This document shows, one piece after another, positions 42,408 through 52,831 of a stretch of 64,000 nucleotides of DNA. The translations under genes and the position numbers were made by a program. Every line of letters begins with the position of its first letter. Position 1 is the first letter of the stretch. The notes beneath the pieces were generated by a model. That model saw only the letters and a program-made list of their open reading frames with translations. It did no database searches and was not told where the DNA came from. The DNA is from Pseudomonas putida. Lineage in GTDB: Bacteria; Pseudomonadota; Gammaproteobacteria; Pseudomonadales; Pseudomonadaceae. The stretch lies in NCBI RefSeq assembly GCF_009883635.2, contig NZ_CP026115.2, positions 4,960,001 through 5,024,000 on the forward strand, written 5' to 3'.

Positions 42408-42463
42408 GCAGCGCCTATCAGATCGAGCGCCGCGCGGGCGGCGCTCGATCTGATAGGCGCTGC
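42408..42463. terminator. 56-nt perfect palindrome (REP-like, possible terminator)
   Basis: Two 26-bp arms (GCAGCGCCTATCAGATCGAG... and exact complement) flank a GCGG loop, starting 18 bp after the ATPase stop codon. There is no T-run. The core GATCGAGCGCCGC recurs in the inverted repeats at 62251-62477, so this is a mobile-type REP sequence that can also block readthrough into the next sigma-54 operon. Confidence 0.6.
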
Positions 42464-42568
42464 ACATCTGTCGGCGAACACTGTTGCCCCCCAAACACTC
42501 CCCAGACATTTTGCCCCCGCCCCAGCACCCAATCCCCGTCAAGCCCAACAAAATCAACCCCTTGAACC

Positions 42569-42584
42569 CGGCACAACTCCTGCA
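42569..42584 (+). promoter_or_regulatory. Sigma-54 promoter (second ABC operon)
   Basis: CGGCAC-AACTC-CTGCA has the GG/GC pair at -24/-12 spacing and the same CTGC variant seen at 33111 and 33382. It lies inside a longer apparent reading frame (from 42484), which shows that translation must start downstream at 42622. Confidence 0.65.
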
Positions 42585-42621
42585 ACAGGCCTCCCAAAGC
42601 CCAGTCCCCGCAGGAGCGCCC

Positions 42622-44256
42622 TTGAACACACCCATCCTCCCCCTGATCCCGCTCTGCACCGCACTGGCCTTGCTCGGCTGCGAAAAAACCGAGCAGCACG
42701 CCGCGCAAAGCACTACGCCCCAATCGGGCGGCACCCTGGTCTACGCCACCGACCGCGAGCCCACCTGCCTCGACCCGCACGTGGCCGGCGATATGCCCCA
42801 GGTGTTTGTCGCCCAGCAGTACCTCGACTCACTGGTGTCGATGGACAGCCAAGGCCAGATCGGCCCCTGGCTCGCCACAAGCTGGGAGGTCTCCCCGGAC
42901 GGCCTGCGCTACACCTTCCACCTGCGCCGCGATGTGCATTTCACCGATGGCACCCCCTTCAACGCCGAAGCGCTCAAGGCCAACCTCGACCACATCACCA
43001 ACCCCAAGACCCAGTCCAGCACCGCCGGTGGCTACATCCGCCAGTACCGCGGTACCAAAGTGCTCGACGCCTATACCGCCGAGGTGACGCTGGCAACCCC
43101 CTACGCAGCCTTCCTCGAAGTGCTGGCCCAGGGCTTCCTCGGCATCCAGTCACCCACCGCGCTGCTGCGCAGCCGCGACCAGAACTGTGAAAGCCCGGTG
43201 GGCAGCGGGCCGTTCAAGGTGGTGCGCTGGGACCGGCAGAACCAGGTGGAGCTGGTGCGCAACCCCGAGTACAACTGGGCGCCACCGACCGCGCAGCATC
43301 AGGGCCCGGCGTACCTGGACCGCATCGTCTGGAAGTTCATCCAGGAACCGTCGGTACGCTTTGCTTCCTTGCAGGCCGGCGAGGTCGACGTGATCGAGGC
43401 CGTGCCGCCTGAATCCCATGAAGCGGCGCGCCGCAACCCGGACGTCGATCTGATCATCGCCCAGCGCCCCGGCAACCCCACCAATGGCACCTTCAACCTG
43501 CGCCGCGCGCCGTTCGACGACATCCGCGTGCGCGAGGCCTTCGTGCGCAGCGCCGATGTCGAGGGCGCGCTCAAGAGCGTGTACTTCGGCGAGTTCCCCC
43601 GCGCCGGTGGCCCGCTGAGCATCGCCACGCCGTTCTACAGCGGCGACTTCGAACACAGCCAGGATTACGACCCGGCCCGCGCCGCCAAACTGCTCGATGA
43701 AGCCGGCTGGACCCGCCGCGACAGCGAGGGATATCGCACGAAGAACGGCCAGCGGCTGCGCGCTGTGGTGCTGATCGGCGCGCGTACGCCACCGTCGGAA
43801 CTGACCCTGTGGGAACAGGTGCAAGCCACCACTCGCCAGGCCGGCCTGGAACTGGTGCTCGACCAGATGAGCGACGCCCAGGTCACCGCCCGCCAGGCCG
43901 CCTGGGACTACGACATCCGCACTGGCTACTGGAACACCAACACCCCCGACGTGCTGCGCATCATTTTCACAACCGCGTTCGTGCAGCCGGCCGGGGTCGG
44001 CGGTTATCACCAGAATTCCTCCGGCTATGCCGACGAAGGCTACGACGCATTGCTCGACAGTGCCCTGGCCACCCAGGACGCCGACCAGCGCCGCCAGCGT
44101 TACTTCAAGGCGCAACAGCAGGCCGCCGCGCAGTACCTGCAACTCACCACCTACCCGCAAAGCACGCGCCTGGGCATCTACAAGACCGCCCACGGTGTGC
44201 GCCTGGAGCCTTCGCTGGCAGTGACCTACCTCTATGACGCATGGGTGAACAAATGA
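42622..44256 (+). CDS. ABC transporter substrate-binding lipoprotein (DppA/OppA family), TTG start
   Basis: A 544-residue family-5 binding protein. From the TTG start the N-terminus reads (M)NTPILPLIPLCTALALLGC, a lipoprotein signal with acylated Cys at ~20. AGGAG (42612-42616) sits 5 nt before the TTG, and the sigma-54 promoter lies 38-53 bp upstream, which together fix this start; the ATG at 42484 precedes the promoter. Family motifs: GGTLVYATDREPTCLDPHVA, DGLRYTFHLRRDVHFTDGTP. It is a paralogue of the protein at 33436 but clearly diverged, so probably has a different organosulfur ligand. ATGA overlap with the next permease. Confidence 0.87.
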   Translation: MNTPILPLIPLCTALALLGCEKTEQHAAQSTTPQSGGTLVYATDREPTCLDPHVAGDMPQVFVAQQYLDSLVSMDSQGQIGPWLATSWEVSPDGLRYTFHLRRDVHFTDGTPFNAEALKANLDHITNPKTQSSTAGGYIRQYRGTKVLDAYTAEVTLATPYAAFLEVLAQGFLGIQSPTALLRSRDQNCESPVGSGPFKVVRWDRQNQVELVRNPEYNWAPPTAQHQGPAYLDRIVWKFIQEPSVRFASLQAGEVDVIEAVPPESHEAARRNPDVDLIIAQRPGNPTNGTFNLRRAPFDDIRVREAFVRSADVEGALKSVYFGEFPRAGGPLSIATPFYSGDFEHSQDYDPARAAKLLDEAGWTRRDSEGYRTKNGQRLRAVVLIGARTPPSELTLWEQVQATTRQAGLELVLDQMSDAQVTARQAAWDYDIRTGYWNTNTPDVLRIIFTTAFVQPAGVGGYHQNSSGYADEGYDALLDSALATQDADQRRQRYFKAQQQAAAQYLQLTTYPQSTRLGIYKTAHGVRLEPSLAVTYLYDAWVNK

Positions 44257-45239
44257 GTACGACGACACGCGCGGTGACCGACCCGGGCCGCGAACGCCTG
44301 GCCGCCCTGGGCCGGCGCGCCGCCATCCGCCTGGGCGGCGGCGTGCTGGTGCTGTGGGCGGTGGCGACCCTGACGTTCTTTGCCCTGCGCCTGATGCCGG
44401 GTGACCCAGTGCTGGCCATTCTCGGTGGCCCCAGCGCCAACCCAACACCGGAAGCCATCGAGGCTGCCCGTGTGGAATTCGGCCTCGACAAGCCTTTGGC
44501 CACGCAATATCTGCTTTACCTCGGGCGCCTGCTGCAAGGCGACCTCGGCGTGTCCTACTCGCAGCACCTGCCGGTCACCCGCGTGCTGGCCGAGCAGGGA
44601 GGGGCGACATTGGAGCTGACCATCGCCGCGTTGGTGCTGGCCTGGCTGCTGGTCCTGCTGCTGACGGTGGTCACTGCCGGGCGTGGCCGGGTGGTGGGCG
44701 GCATCGCTTCGCTGGCCGAAACCCTCAGCGCGGCGTTGCCGCATTTCTGGCTCGGCGTGGTACTGCTGGCGGTGTTCGCCTTCGGCCTGCGCTGGTTCCC
44801 GCCCGCTGGTAGCGACAGTTTCGCCAGCCTGGTGCTGCCGGCGTTCTCGCTGGCGATTCCGTTGGCCGGCTTCATTGCCCAGGTCACGCGCGAGTCCCTG
44901 GAGCTGACCCTCGAACAACCCTTCGTACTGACTGCCCGCACGCGGGGCCTCAGCGACCTGGCCGTGCGCTTCCGCCACGCCCTGCGTCATGCCTTGCTGC
45001 CCGGCGTTTCGCTGTCGGGCTGGGCCATCGGTGCACTGATCAGCGGCGCTGTGGTGTGCGAGGTGATCTTCTCGCGCAAAGGTATCGGCCGCCAGCTGTA
45101 CCAGGCGGTGCAGGCCCAGGACATGCCCTTGGTGATCGGCGTCAGCCTGGTGGTGGCGGCCGGCTATGTACTGGCGAACATTCTGGTCGACCTGCTGTAC
45201 CAGTGGATCGACCCACGGCAACAGGAGGCTGCAGCATGA
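44253..45239 (+). CDS. ABC transporter permease (DppB-type)
   Basis: A 328-residue DppB/OppB-family inner-membrane permease: first helix LVLWAVATLTFFALRLMPGD, periplasmic segment EFGLDKPLATQYLLYLGRLL, and EAA loop FVLTARTRGLSDLAVRFRHA. Start ATG 44253 overlaps the preceding stop; ATG 44241 in frame lies further inside the upstream gene. Overlap with the next permease (ATG 45236 before stop 45239) gives a tightly coupled set. Confidence 0.9.
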   Translation: MSTTTRAVTDPGRERLAALGRRAAIRLGGGVLVLWAVATLTFFALRLMPGDPVLAILGGPSANPTPEAIEAARVEFGLDKPLATQYLLYLGRLLQGDLGVSYSQHLPVTRVLAEQGGATLELTIAALVLAWLLVLLLTVVTAGRGRVVGGIASLAETLSAALPHFWLGVVLLAVFAFGLRWFPPAGSDSFASLVLPAFSLAIPLAGFIAQVTRESLELTLEQPFVLTARTRGLSDLAVRFRHALRHALLPGVSLSGWAIGALISGAVVCEVIFSRKGIGRQLYQAVQAQDMPLVIGVSLVVAAGYVLANILVDLLYQWIDPRQQEAAA

Positions 45240-46099
45240 CGGACCTGACCCTTGATCGAACCCTCGCGCCTTTGCGTCGGCAACGCCAATTGAAGCTGCC
45301 GCCACTGGGCGCCAGCCTGGCGATCCTGTTCCTGTTCGCCCTGGTGCTGGCCGCGCTGCTGCCGGGGCTGTTTACCCGTATCGACCCACTGGCCATCGTC
45401 CCCCGTGACGCCTTCCAGCCGCCAAGCTGGGCGCACTGGCTGGGCACCGACCAATCGGGCCGCGACATCTTTGCGCGGATCATCCACGGCGCGCGGCAAA
45501 GCCTGCTCATCGGCGTGGCGGCCACTGCCATTTCCATGGCCATCGCCATCACCCTCGGCTTGCTCGGTGGCCTTGGCGGTGCCCGTATTGATCGTGCGCT
45601 GGGCTGGCTGCTGGAAGTGCTGTTCGCCTTCCCCAGCCTGGTGTTGGCGCTGCTGTTCGTGGCGGTGTTCGGCAGCGGCGTCGGCCCGCTGATCGTCGCC
45701 ACCGGGCTGGGCGGTGCACCGGGTTATGCGCGCATGGTGCGTGGCCAGGTGCTGGCGGTGCGCAATGCCGGTTACATCGAGGCGGCGCGGGCATTGGGGC
45801 ATCCGCCTTCGCGCATCGTGCTGCGCCAGCTGTTGCCCAACGCGATGCGGCCACTGGTGGTGACGCTGACCATGGGTGTCGGCCAGGCCATCGTCTGGGC
45901 TTCGGCGCTTAGCTTCCTTGGCCTCGGAGCACGGCCTCCGGCGCCGGAGTGGGGAACCATGTTGTCCATGGGCCGCGACTTCATCGCCAACGCCTGGTGG
46001 CTGACCTTCTTCCCTGGCCTGTTCATCGTCCTCACCACCTTGGCCACGACGGTGACTGGCCGCTACATCCAACAACGCCTGGAGGGCCGCCTGCCATGA
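45236..46099 (+). CDS. ABC transporter permease (DppC-type)
   Basis: A 287-residue DppC/OppC-type permease. N-terminal helix LAILFLFALVLAALLPGLF is followed by the family motif HWLGTDQSGRDIFARIIHGA and the EAA-like loop GYIEAARALGHPPSRIVLRQ. It begins within the stop codon of the DppB-type gene and overlaps the ATPase gene by four bases (ATGA, 46096). With its three partners it forms a complete importer, unlike the first operon where the enzymes interrupt the set. Confidence 0.9.
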   Translation: MTDLTLDRTLAPLRRQRQLKLPPLGASLAILFLFALVLAALLPGLFTRIDPLAIVPRDAFQPPSWAHWLGTDQSGRDIFARIIHGARQSLLIGVAATAISMAIAITLGLLGGLGGARIDRALGWLLEVLFAFPSLVLALLFVAVFGSGVGPLIVATGLGGAPGYARMVRGQVLAVRNAGYIEAARALGHPPSRIVLRQLLPNAMRPLVVTLTMGVGQAIVWASALSFLGLGARPPAPEWGTMLSMGRDFIANAWWLTFFPGLFIVLTTLATTVTGRYIQQRLEGRLP

Positions 46100-47808
46100 G
46101 TGACAAGACCTTGATCGTCGAGGGCCTGAGCGTGGCCTTCGAAGGCCGCAGCGTGGTGCGTGACTTGTCCTTCACCTTGCAACCAGGCCGTTGCGTAGCG
46201 CTTGTCGGTGAGTCGGGTTCGGGCAAGAGCGTCAGTGCCCGCAGCCTGGTCGGCCTTGCCGGTGCCAAGGCTCAGGTGAGCGCCCGCCAGCTGAGTTTTG
46301 CCGGGCATGATCTGCTCGACCTGAGCGAGCGCCAGTGGCGAGAAGTACGCGGCAAGGACATCGGCTTCGTGCTGCAGGATGCGCTGGTGTCACTCGACCC
46401 GTTGCGCCCCGTGGGCAAGGAAATTCTTGAAGTGCTGCAGACCCATCGTTACGGTGACCGCCAAAGCCGCGCCGCACGGGTGCATGAGTTGCTTGAACGG
46501 GTCGGTGTGCCCGACGTCGAGCTGCGCGCTCGCCAGCGCCCCGGGCAATTGTCCGGTGGCCTGCGCCAGCGTGCGTTGATCGCCAGTGCCCTGGCTATGG
46601 ACCCCGCGCTGGTGATCGCCGACGAGCCGACCACCGCGCTGGATGCCACTGTCCAGGCCCAGATCCTCGAGGTGTTTCAGCAGATCAAGGCCCGTGGCGC
46701 CTCGTTACTGATCATCAGCCATGACCTGGCGGTGGTCGCGCAACTGGCCGACGACGTGGTGGTGCTGCGCCATGGCGAGGTGGTGGAGCAGGGGCCGATG
46801 CTGCAGGTGTTGCGCCAGCCTCGGCATCCTTACACCCAGGCCTTGCTGGCGGCAGTGCCAGCCGAGCATCCGCGTGGCAGCCGGTTGTCGCCGGAGCGGG
46901 CTGGTGTGCGCCGTGAGCCGCGTGCACGCGTACACAGCGACGTGCTGCTCGAAGGCCGTGGCCTGGGCAAGCGCTACCTCGGCCCGGACGGGCGGGTTCG
47001 CCAGGTGGTGCAGGGCGTCGACTTCACCCTGCGTGCCGGGCGCACCCTGGGCGTCGTTGGCGAGTCCGGCTCGGGCAAGACCACCGTGGCGCGCATCGCC
47101 CTCGGCCTGTTGCAGCCCGACCAGGGCGAGGTGCTGTATCGCGGCCAGCCGTGGAACCGCCCGGCCAATGCCGTGAGCGAAGCGGCGCGCCGGCCGCTGC
47201 GCCGCGACATCAGTGTGATCTACCAGGACCCATTGGGCTCGTTCGATCCGCGCTGGAGCGTGGCGCAGATTCTTGATGATGCCTTGCAAGTGGCTGGTAT
47301 CGAAGCGGCGGCCCGGCCGGCGCGGATTGCCGTGCTGCTCGAACAGGTGCGCTTGCCGGCGGACCTCGCCCAGCGCCGGCCGTTGCAATTGTCTGGCGGC
47401 CAGCGCCAGCGGGTGGCGATTGCCCGGGCGATTGCCAGCGAACCGAAGGTGATCATCTGCGACGAGCCGGTCTCGGCGCTGGATGTATCAGTGCAGGCCC
47501 AGGTGCTCGACCTGCTGGCGGATCTGCAGGACCAACTGGGCCTGGCCTACCTGTTCATTTCCCACGACCTGGGGGTGATCCGCCATGTCAGCGACGACGT
47601 GCTGGTGATGCGCCACGGCCAGGTGGTGGAGCAGGCACCGGTCGAGCAGCTGTTCGACCGGCCGGCTCACGCATACACCCAACGTCTGCTTGGTGCGGTA
47701 CCGCGCCTGCCTGGCAGCGGCGCCGAATTGGTGGTGCCGCCGCTGGACCTCGAACACGAAGCCTTCGACCTGTTCGACGAAAACCGCCTCTGGAAAATCG
47801 CCATTTAA
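46096..47808 (+). CDS. ABC transporter ATP-binding protein (fused DppD-DppF)
   Basis: A 570-residue fused double ATPase. Domain 1: Walker A GESGSGKS (~38-45), signature LSGGLRQR, Walker [15 protein letters not shown]. Domain 2: Walker [10 protein letters not shown] (~320), signature [30 protein letters not shown]. Same architecture as the protein at 40741, so the two importers are paralogous. Start [15 protein letters not shown] at ATG 46096 by overlap with the permease gene. Followed by an SfnB-type enzyme gene after 11 bp. Confidence 0.92.
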   Translation: MSDKTLIVEGLSVAFEGRSVVRDLSFTLQPGRCVALVGESGSGKSVSARSLVGLAGAKAQVSARQLSFAGHDLLDLSERQWREVRGKDIGFVLQDALVSLDPLRPVGKEILEVLQTHRYGDRQSRAARVHELLERVGVPDVELRARQRPGQLSGGLRQRALIASALAMDPALVIADEPTTALDATVQAQILEVFQQIKARGASLLIISHDLAVVAQLADDVVVLRHGEVVEQGPMLQVLRQPRHPYTQALLAAVPAEHPRGSRLSPERAGVRREPRARVHSDVLLEGRGLGKRYLGPDGRVRQVVQGVDFTLRAGRTLGVVGESGSGKTTVARIALGLLQPDQGEVLYRGQPWNRPANAVSEAARRPLRRDISVIYQDPLGSFDPRWSVAQILDDALQVAGIEAAARPARIAVLLEQVRLPADLAQRRPLQLSGGQRQRVAIARAIASEPKVIICDEPVSALDVSVQAQVLDLLADLQDQLGLAYLFISHDLGVIRHVSDDVLVMRHGQVVEQAPVEQLFDRPAHAYTQRLLGAVPRLPGSGAELVVPPLDLEHEAFDLFDENRLWKIAI

Positions 47809-47819
47809 AGGACTGAACA

Positions 47820-49031
47820 ATGACCACATTCCAACGTTTCCCCGCCCAGTCTCCCGCCATCAGCATTGTGCAGCTGAAGGCCCGCATTACTGCCCTGTTA
47901 CCCGCTATCGGCGCGGGCGCCGCCCAGCGCGAGCGCGAACGCCAGCTGCCCCATGAGGCAATCGCCCAACTCGCGGCAGCCGGGCTCTACACTGCGCGTA
48001 TCCCGACCCAGTACGGCGGCCCCGGCGGTACCGTGAGCGATGTGATCGAACTACTGCTGCAGGTCGCCTCAGTCGACTCCAACGTCGCCCAGGCGCTGCG
48101 CCCAGGCTTTGCCTTTGTCGAAGGGCTGCTGGCCGCCCAGGCCGAGGGTGCCGAGCAGGAGCGCGAGCGCTGGTTTGCCCGTTATCTGCAAGGCGCCGTG
48201 ATCGGCAATGCCGGCTGGGAGCTGGGCGGTGCCAACGGTTCCATCGCGGCACGGCTGGTGCGCGAGGGCGAGCATTTTCGCGCCAACGGCAGCAAGTTCT
48301 ACAGCACCGGCGCATTGTTCGCCGACTATGTCAGCGCCGTGGCGCTGGATGAGGACGAGCAACCGGTGTCGTTCATCCTGCCACGCGACCGCGAGGGCCT
48401 GGAGCTGGTTGACGACTTCGACGCCATGGGCCAGCGCCTCACCGCCAGCGGCACCACGCACCTGCACAATGTGCGGGTCGAGGCCAGCGAGATCCGCACC
48501 CGTACCGTCGAGGAGGGCAAGCGCACAGTCGTCACGCCGTTCCTGCAGCTGTTCCTCGGCACAGTGCTGGCCGGCATCGCCCGCAACGCGCTGCATGACG
48601 CCACGCGCTTCGCCCGCGAGCATGCCCGGCCGATCAAGCACAGCACGGCGAGCCGTTCGGTGGATGACCCGTATGTTGAGCTGTCGGTAGGCGATATCGC
48701 TGCTCGCGCCTATGGCGCCGAGGCGCTGGTACTCAAGGCTGCGGCGACGATCGACAGGGCATGGGCCGCACAGCTGGACGAAGCGGCCGTGGAGCAGGCC
48801 GCGATCGAGGTGGCGCAGACTCAGTACCTGGTCGCAGAGCTTGCGCTCAAAGCAGCGGAAACGCTGTTCGATGTTGGCGGTGCTTCCACCACTGGCCGCC
48901 AGCACAACCTTGACCGACACTGGCGCAACGCCCGCACCGTGGCCAACCACAACCCGCGCCAGTGGAAGGCGGCCGTGGTCGGTGCCTGGCAGCTCAAAGG
49001 CACCCGTCCGCCTGTTTCGGGGCTGTTTTGA
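47820..49031 (+). CDS. SfnB-type acyl-CoA dehydrogenase-fold oxidoreductase
   Basis: A 403-residue flavoprotein with the same plan as the enzyme at 36105: AAAGLYTARIP-type N-terminal helices (AAAGLYTARIPTQYGGPGG), a middle beta domain with FRANGSKFYSTGALFADYVS, and a C-terminal FDVGGASTTGRQHNLDRHWR-N motif. Members act in sulfur acquisition under sulfate limitation. It is co-transcribed with the second importer, so each importer comes with its own SfnB. The 3' end overlaps the start of the exporter gene (TTGA), another translationally coupled junction. Confidence 0.83.
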   Translation: MTTFQRFPAQSPAISIVQLKARITALLPAIGAGAAQRERERQLPHEAIAQLAAAGLYTARIPTQYGGPGGTVSDVIELLLQVASVDSNVAQALRPGFAFVEGLLAAQAEGAEQERERWFARYLQGAVIGNAGWELGGANGSIAARLVREGEHFRANGSKFYSTGALFADYVSAVALDEDEQPVSFILPRDREGLELVDDFDAMGQRLTASGTTHLHNVRVEASEIRTRTVEEGKRTVVTPFLQLFLGTVLAGIARNALHDATRFAREHARPIKHSTASRSVDDPYVELSVGDIAARAYGAEALVLKAAATIDRAWAAQLDEAAVEQAAIEVAQTQYLVAELALKAAETLFDVGGASTTGRQHNLDRHWRNARTVANHNPRQWKAAVVGAWQLKGTRPPVSGLF

Positions 49032-50410
49032 CCGCCCAGCCGGCCTTGCTGGCCGGCCACCTGCAAAGCCCCAAGGTGCCGGTGATCATCGGCGCTGCGC
49101 TGTTCATGGAGCTGCTCGACAGCACGGCGGTGATGACCGCCCTGCCGCAGATGGCCGTCGATTTCGGCGAGCCGGGGCTGCGCATGAACCTGGTGGTGTC
49201 GCTGTACATGCTCGCCCTGGCACTGTGCGTGCCGGTCAGCGGCTGGGCCGCCGAACGCTTTCGCCCGCGCCGGGTGATGTTGCTGGCGATGGGTTTGTTC
49301 ACCGCGGCCTCGCTGGCCTGCGCCTTGGCCGAGACACTCTGGCAGCTGTGCCTGGGGCGCATGCTGCAGGGCGCGGCGGGGGCGTTGATGACGCCGGTGG
49401 GCCAGGTGATCATCCTGCGTTGGTCGAGCCGTGAACAGCTGCTGCAAGCCATGTCCTGGTTGGCCTTGCCGGCCCTGATCGGTCCGTTGATCGGGCCACT
49501 GCTCGGCGGGCTGCTGGTGACGGTGCTGTCGTGGCACTGGATCTTCCTGATCAACCTGCCGATCTGCCTGGTCGGCTGCTGGCTGATTCTGCGCCATGTG
49601 CCGGACTACCCGGCACGCCCGGTGCCGCCGTTGGATGTGCGCGGCTTGCTGCTCAGTGGTGGCGCGTTGGCGATGCTGGTGTTCGGCCTGGAGTCGCTGG
49701 GGCTGGGGCAACTGCCTCGGGCCTGGGCCCTGGCGCTGGTTGCCGCTGGCCTGGCATGCGCCTTGGGTTACCTGCTACATGCGCGGCGCCACCCCAGCCC
49801 ACTGGTTGATCTGTCGCTGCTGCGCCTGCGAAGTTTCGGCGTGGCCCAGGCCGGCGGCGGGCTGTTTCGCCTGGGTTCGGCGGCGCAGCCGTTCCTGATC
49901 GTGCTGCTGTTGCAGAACTGCCTGGGCATGAGCCCGCTGGCGGCCGGTTGGCTGGTGGTCAGCGGCGGCGTGGGGGCCCTGTTGATGAAGTTGCTGGCGG
50001 TGCCATTGGTGCGGCGCTATGGGTATCGGCGGGTGCTCAGTTGCAACGCCGTGCTCAGCGCTGCGGGGATTGCCCTGTGTGCCGGCTTTGATCGCGATAC
50101 CGCGGTCTGGCTGATGGCGGCGGTGCTGTTCGCGGCAGGCCTGGTGCGTTCACTGCAATTCTCGACCTTGGGTGCTGCCAGCTATCAGGACGTGCCCGGA
50201 GAACGCTCAGCGGCGGCCAGCTCGCTGTCGGCAATGTCGGTGCAGCTGACCATGGCCATGTCGGTGAGCCTGGCCGGGGTGATGCTGGGGCTGTTGGCCG
50301 GGCTGGACGGGCGCAGTGAAACCTCGGTGGCCGACATAGCCACGGTGATGCTGCTGTGCGCTGGGGTCTGTGGGGCATCTGGCCTGGTGTTCCGGCGTTT
50401 GGCGGGCTAA
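49028..50410 (+). CDS. MFS transporter, DHA2 (EmrB/QacA-like) family
   Basis: A 460-residue inner-membrane transporter with ~14 predicted helices. The DHA2 motif LDSTAVMTALPQMAVDFG (~29-46) and the helix 5 region GPLIGPLLGGLLVT are typical of EmrB/QacA drug-proton antiporters. The start is taken as TTG 49028, overlapping the stop TGA of the SfnB gene; the first ATG in frame (49108) would remove part of helix 1. It may export a toxic product of desulfurisation (sulfite, an alkane-sulfinate or aldehyde), or a drug; direction and substrate are inference. REP pair downstream. Confidence 0.83.
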   Translation: MTAQPALLAGHLQSPKVPVIIGAALFMELLDSTAVMTALPQMAVDFGEPGLRMNLVVSLYMLALALCVPVSGWAAERFRPRRVMLLAMGLFTAASLACALAETLWQLCLGRMLQGAAGALMTPVGQVIILRWSSREQLLQAMSWLALPALIGPLIGPLLGGLLVTVLSWHWIFLINLPICLVGCWLILRHVPDYPARPVPPLDVRGLLLSGGALAMLVFGLESLGLGQLPRAWALALVAAGLACALGYLLHARRHPSPLVDLSLLRLRSFGVAQAGGGLFRLGSAAQPFLIVLLLQNCLGMSPLAAGWLVVSGGVGALLMKLLAVPLVRRYGYRRVLSCNAVLSAAGIALCAGFDRDTAVWLMAAVLFAAGLVRSLQFSTLGAASYQDVPGERSAAASSLSAMSVQLTMAMSVSLAGVMLGLLAGLDGRSETSVADIATVMLLCAGVCGASGLVFRRLAG

Positions 50411-50421
50411 TTGTTGTGTTG

Positions 50422-50512
50422 CCTGTGCCGGCCTCTTCGCGGGACAAGCCCGCTCCTACAGGTACGACGCGGTCCCTGTAGGAGCGGGCTTGTCCCGCGA
50501 AGAGGCCAGTGC
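50422..50512. repeat. Paired REP element (P. putida type)
   Basis: Inverted REP cores between convergent exporter and sfnR-like genes (CGGCCTCTTCGCGGGACAAG ... CTTGTCCCGCGAAGAGGCC). Probably the common 3'-end structure of both transcripts. Confidence 0.86.
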
Positions 50513-50527
50513 AGACACATGTAAATT

Positions 50528-51628
<1,101 letters not shown>

Positions 51629-51637
51629 GGGCGATAC

Positions 51638-52822
51638 TCAGGAATAGAAGGATGGGACGGGGCGCTTGCCGCCGAGGGCCCACTCGCCGAGCTCGTGGAG
51701 GCGGTAATCCACCGGGTCGTGCAGGGTTTGCGTCCTCAGGTTGCGCCAGTGACGATCGAAGCGCAGCGAGGCGTGGGTGGCGCGGGCGCCGGTCACCTCG
51801 AACAGGCGGTTGCAGATGTCCAGGCCGTGGCGCGTGGCCGCGACCTTGGCGGTGCCGATGGCCAGGGCCAGGTCGCCGCGCTCCTCGGCGCTCAGCGACT
51901 GCTCCTTGGTCCAGGCGCTGTCGAGTTGGCGGGCGGCGCGGGCGATCAGCAGGCGCACGCTCTCAAGGCCCACCCAGAACTCACCGTAGTGGCGCAGTAC
52001 GTAGGGGTCTTCGGCGCTGCTGGCAGCGCTGGAGCGGAACCACGGCCGGCTTTCCTTGAGGCTGTACTGGCGTGCTTCGTCGAAGGCTCCTTCGGCGATG
52101 CCGAGGAACAGGTTGGCGAAGTGCAGCTGGGCGATCAGCGGGCGCAGCGCGGCGAAAGGCGTGCTCAACGGGCCGGGGTCGAGCAGCAGTTCATCGTGTT
52201 CGACCCGAACTCGTTCGAAGCTGGCGCTGCCACTGTCGGTCTGGCGCTGGCCGATGTTGTTCCAGTCGTTGTGCAGGGTGATGCCGGTGCGCCCGCTGGG
52301 GATCGCGGCGATCAGCAGCTTGCCGCCGGCGCGCTCGTCCACTGCCGAGGCGATCAGCATTTCCGAATCGCTGGCGCCGGAGCAGAAGCTCTTCTTACCG
52401 GAAAACTCGCACCAGCCGTCGAAGTGCTTGACCACGGTGCGGGTGTCCAGTGGATTGAGGGCGTTGCCCCAGAACCAGTGCTTGCGTGCGGTCTGCTCGA
52501 ACCACGGCTGCCACTGCTCCGGGCGTGAGAACAGGCGCACGGTAGCCAGCATCAGGTGGTGGAAGCCGAACACGTGGGCGATCGAACTGTCGACCCGGGC
52601 GAACTCGCGTACCACCTCGAAGGTGTCGTGCCAGTTCGCGCCCTGGCCGCCGAACGCCTGCGGAATCACCAGCGACAGTAAACCGCTGCTGCGCAAGGCA
52701 TCGCGTTCGGCCTTGGGCGTGCCGCCGCGCTCGTCGCGCTCCACCGCGGTCTGGGCGAACTGCGTGGCCAGTTCGCGTGCTATCGCCAGCGCTGGTCGGG
52801 CCGCATTCAAAGGTGCATTCAT
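51638..52822 (-). CDS. sfnC: DszC-like flavin-dependent monooxygenase (acyl-CoA dehydrogenase fold; SfnC-like)
   Basis: A 394-residue protein of the DszC/acyl-CoA dehydrogenase superfamily. FGGQGANWHDTFEVVREFAR and the DSSIAHVFGFHHLML segment are near the N-terminus; CEFSGKKSFCSGASDSEMLI is the flavin-facing beta domain; the C-terminus has RFDRHWRNLRTQTLHDPV, the DszC-type H-W-R-N motif. DszC oxygenates sulfur heteroatoms using FMNH2 from a partner reductase, and that reductase is encoded 9 bp upstream. The substrate here is unknown; alkyl sulfones or sulfonates are plausible. Confidence 0.78.
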   Translation of the reverse strand: MNAPLNAARPALAIARELATQFAQTAVERDERGGTPKAERDALRSSGLLSLVIPQAFGGQGANWHDTFEVVREFARVDSSIAHVFGFHHLMLATVRLFSRPEQWQPWFEQTARKHWFWGNALNPLDTRTVVKHFDGWCEFSGKKSFCSGASDSEMLIASAVDERAGGKLLIAAIPSGRTGITLHNDWNNIGQRQTDSGSASFERVRVEHDELLLDPGPLSTPFAALRPLIAQLHFANLFLGIAEGAFDEARQYSLKESRPWFRSSAASSAEDPYVLRHYGEFWVGLESVRLLIARAARQLDSAWTKEQSLSAEERGDLALAIGTAKVAATRHGLDICNRLFEVTGARATHASLRFDRHWRNLRTQTLHDPVDYRLHELGEWALGGKRPVPSFYS

Positions 52823-52831
52823 GGCGGCTCC

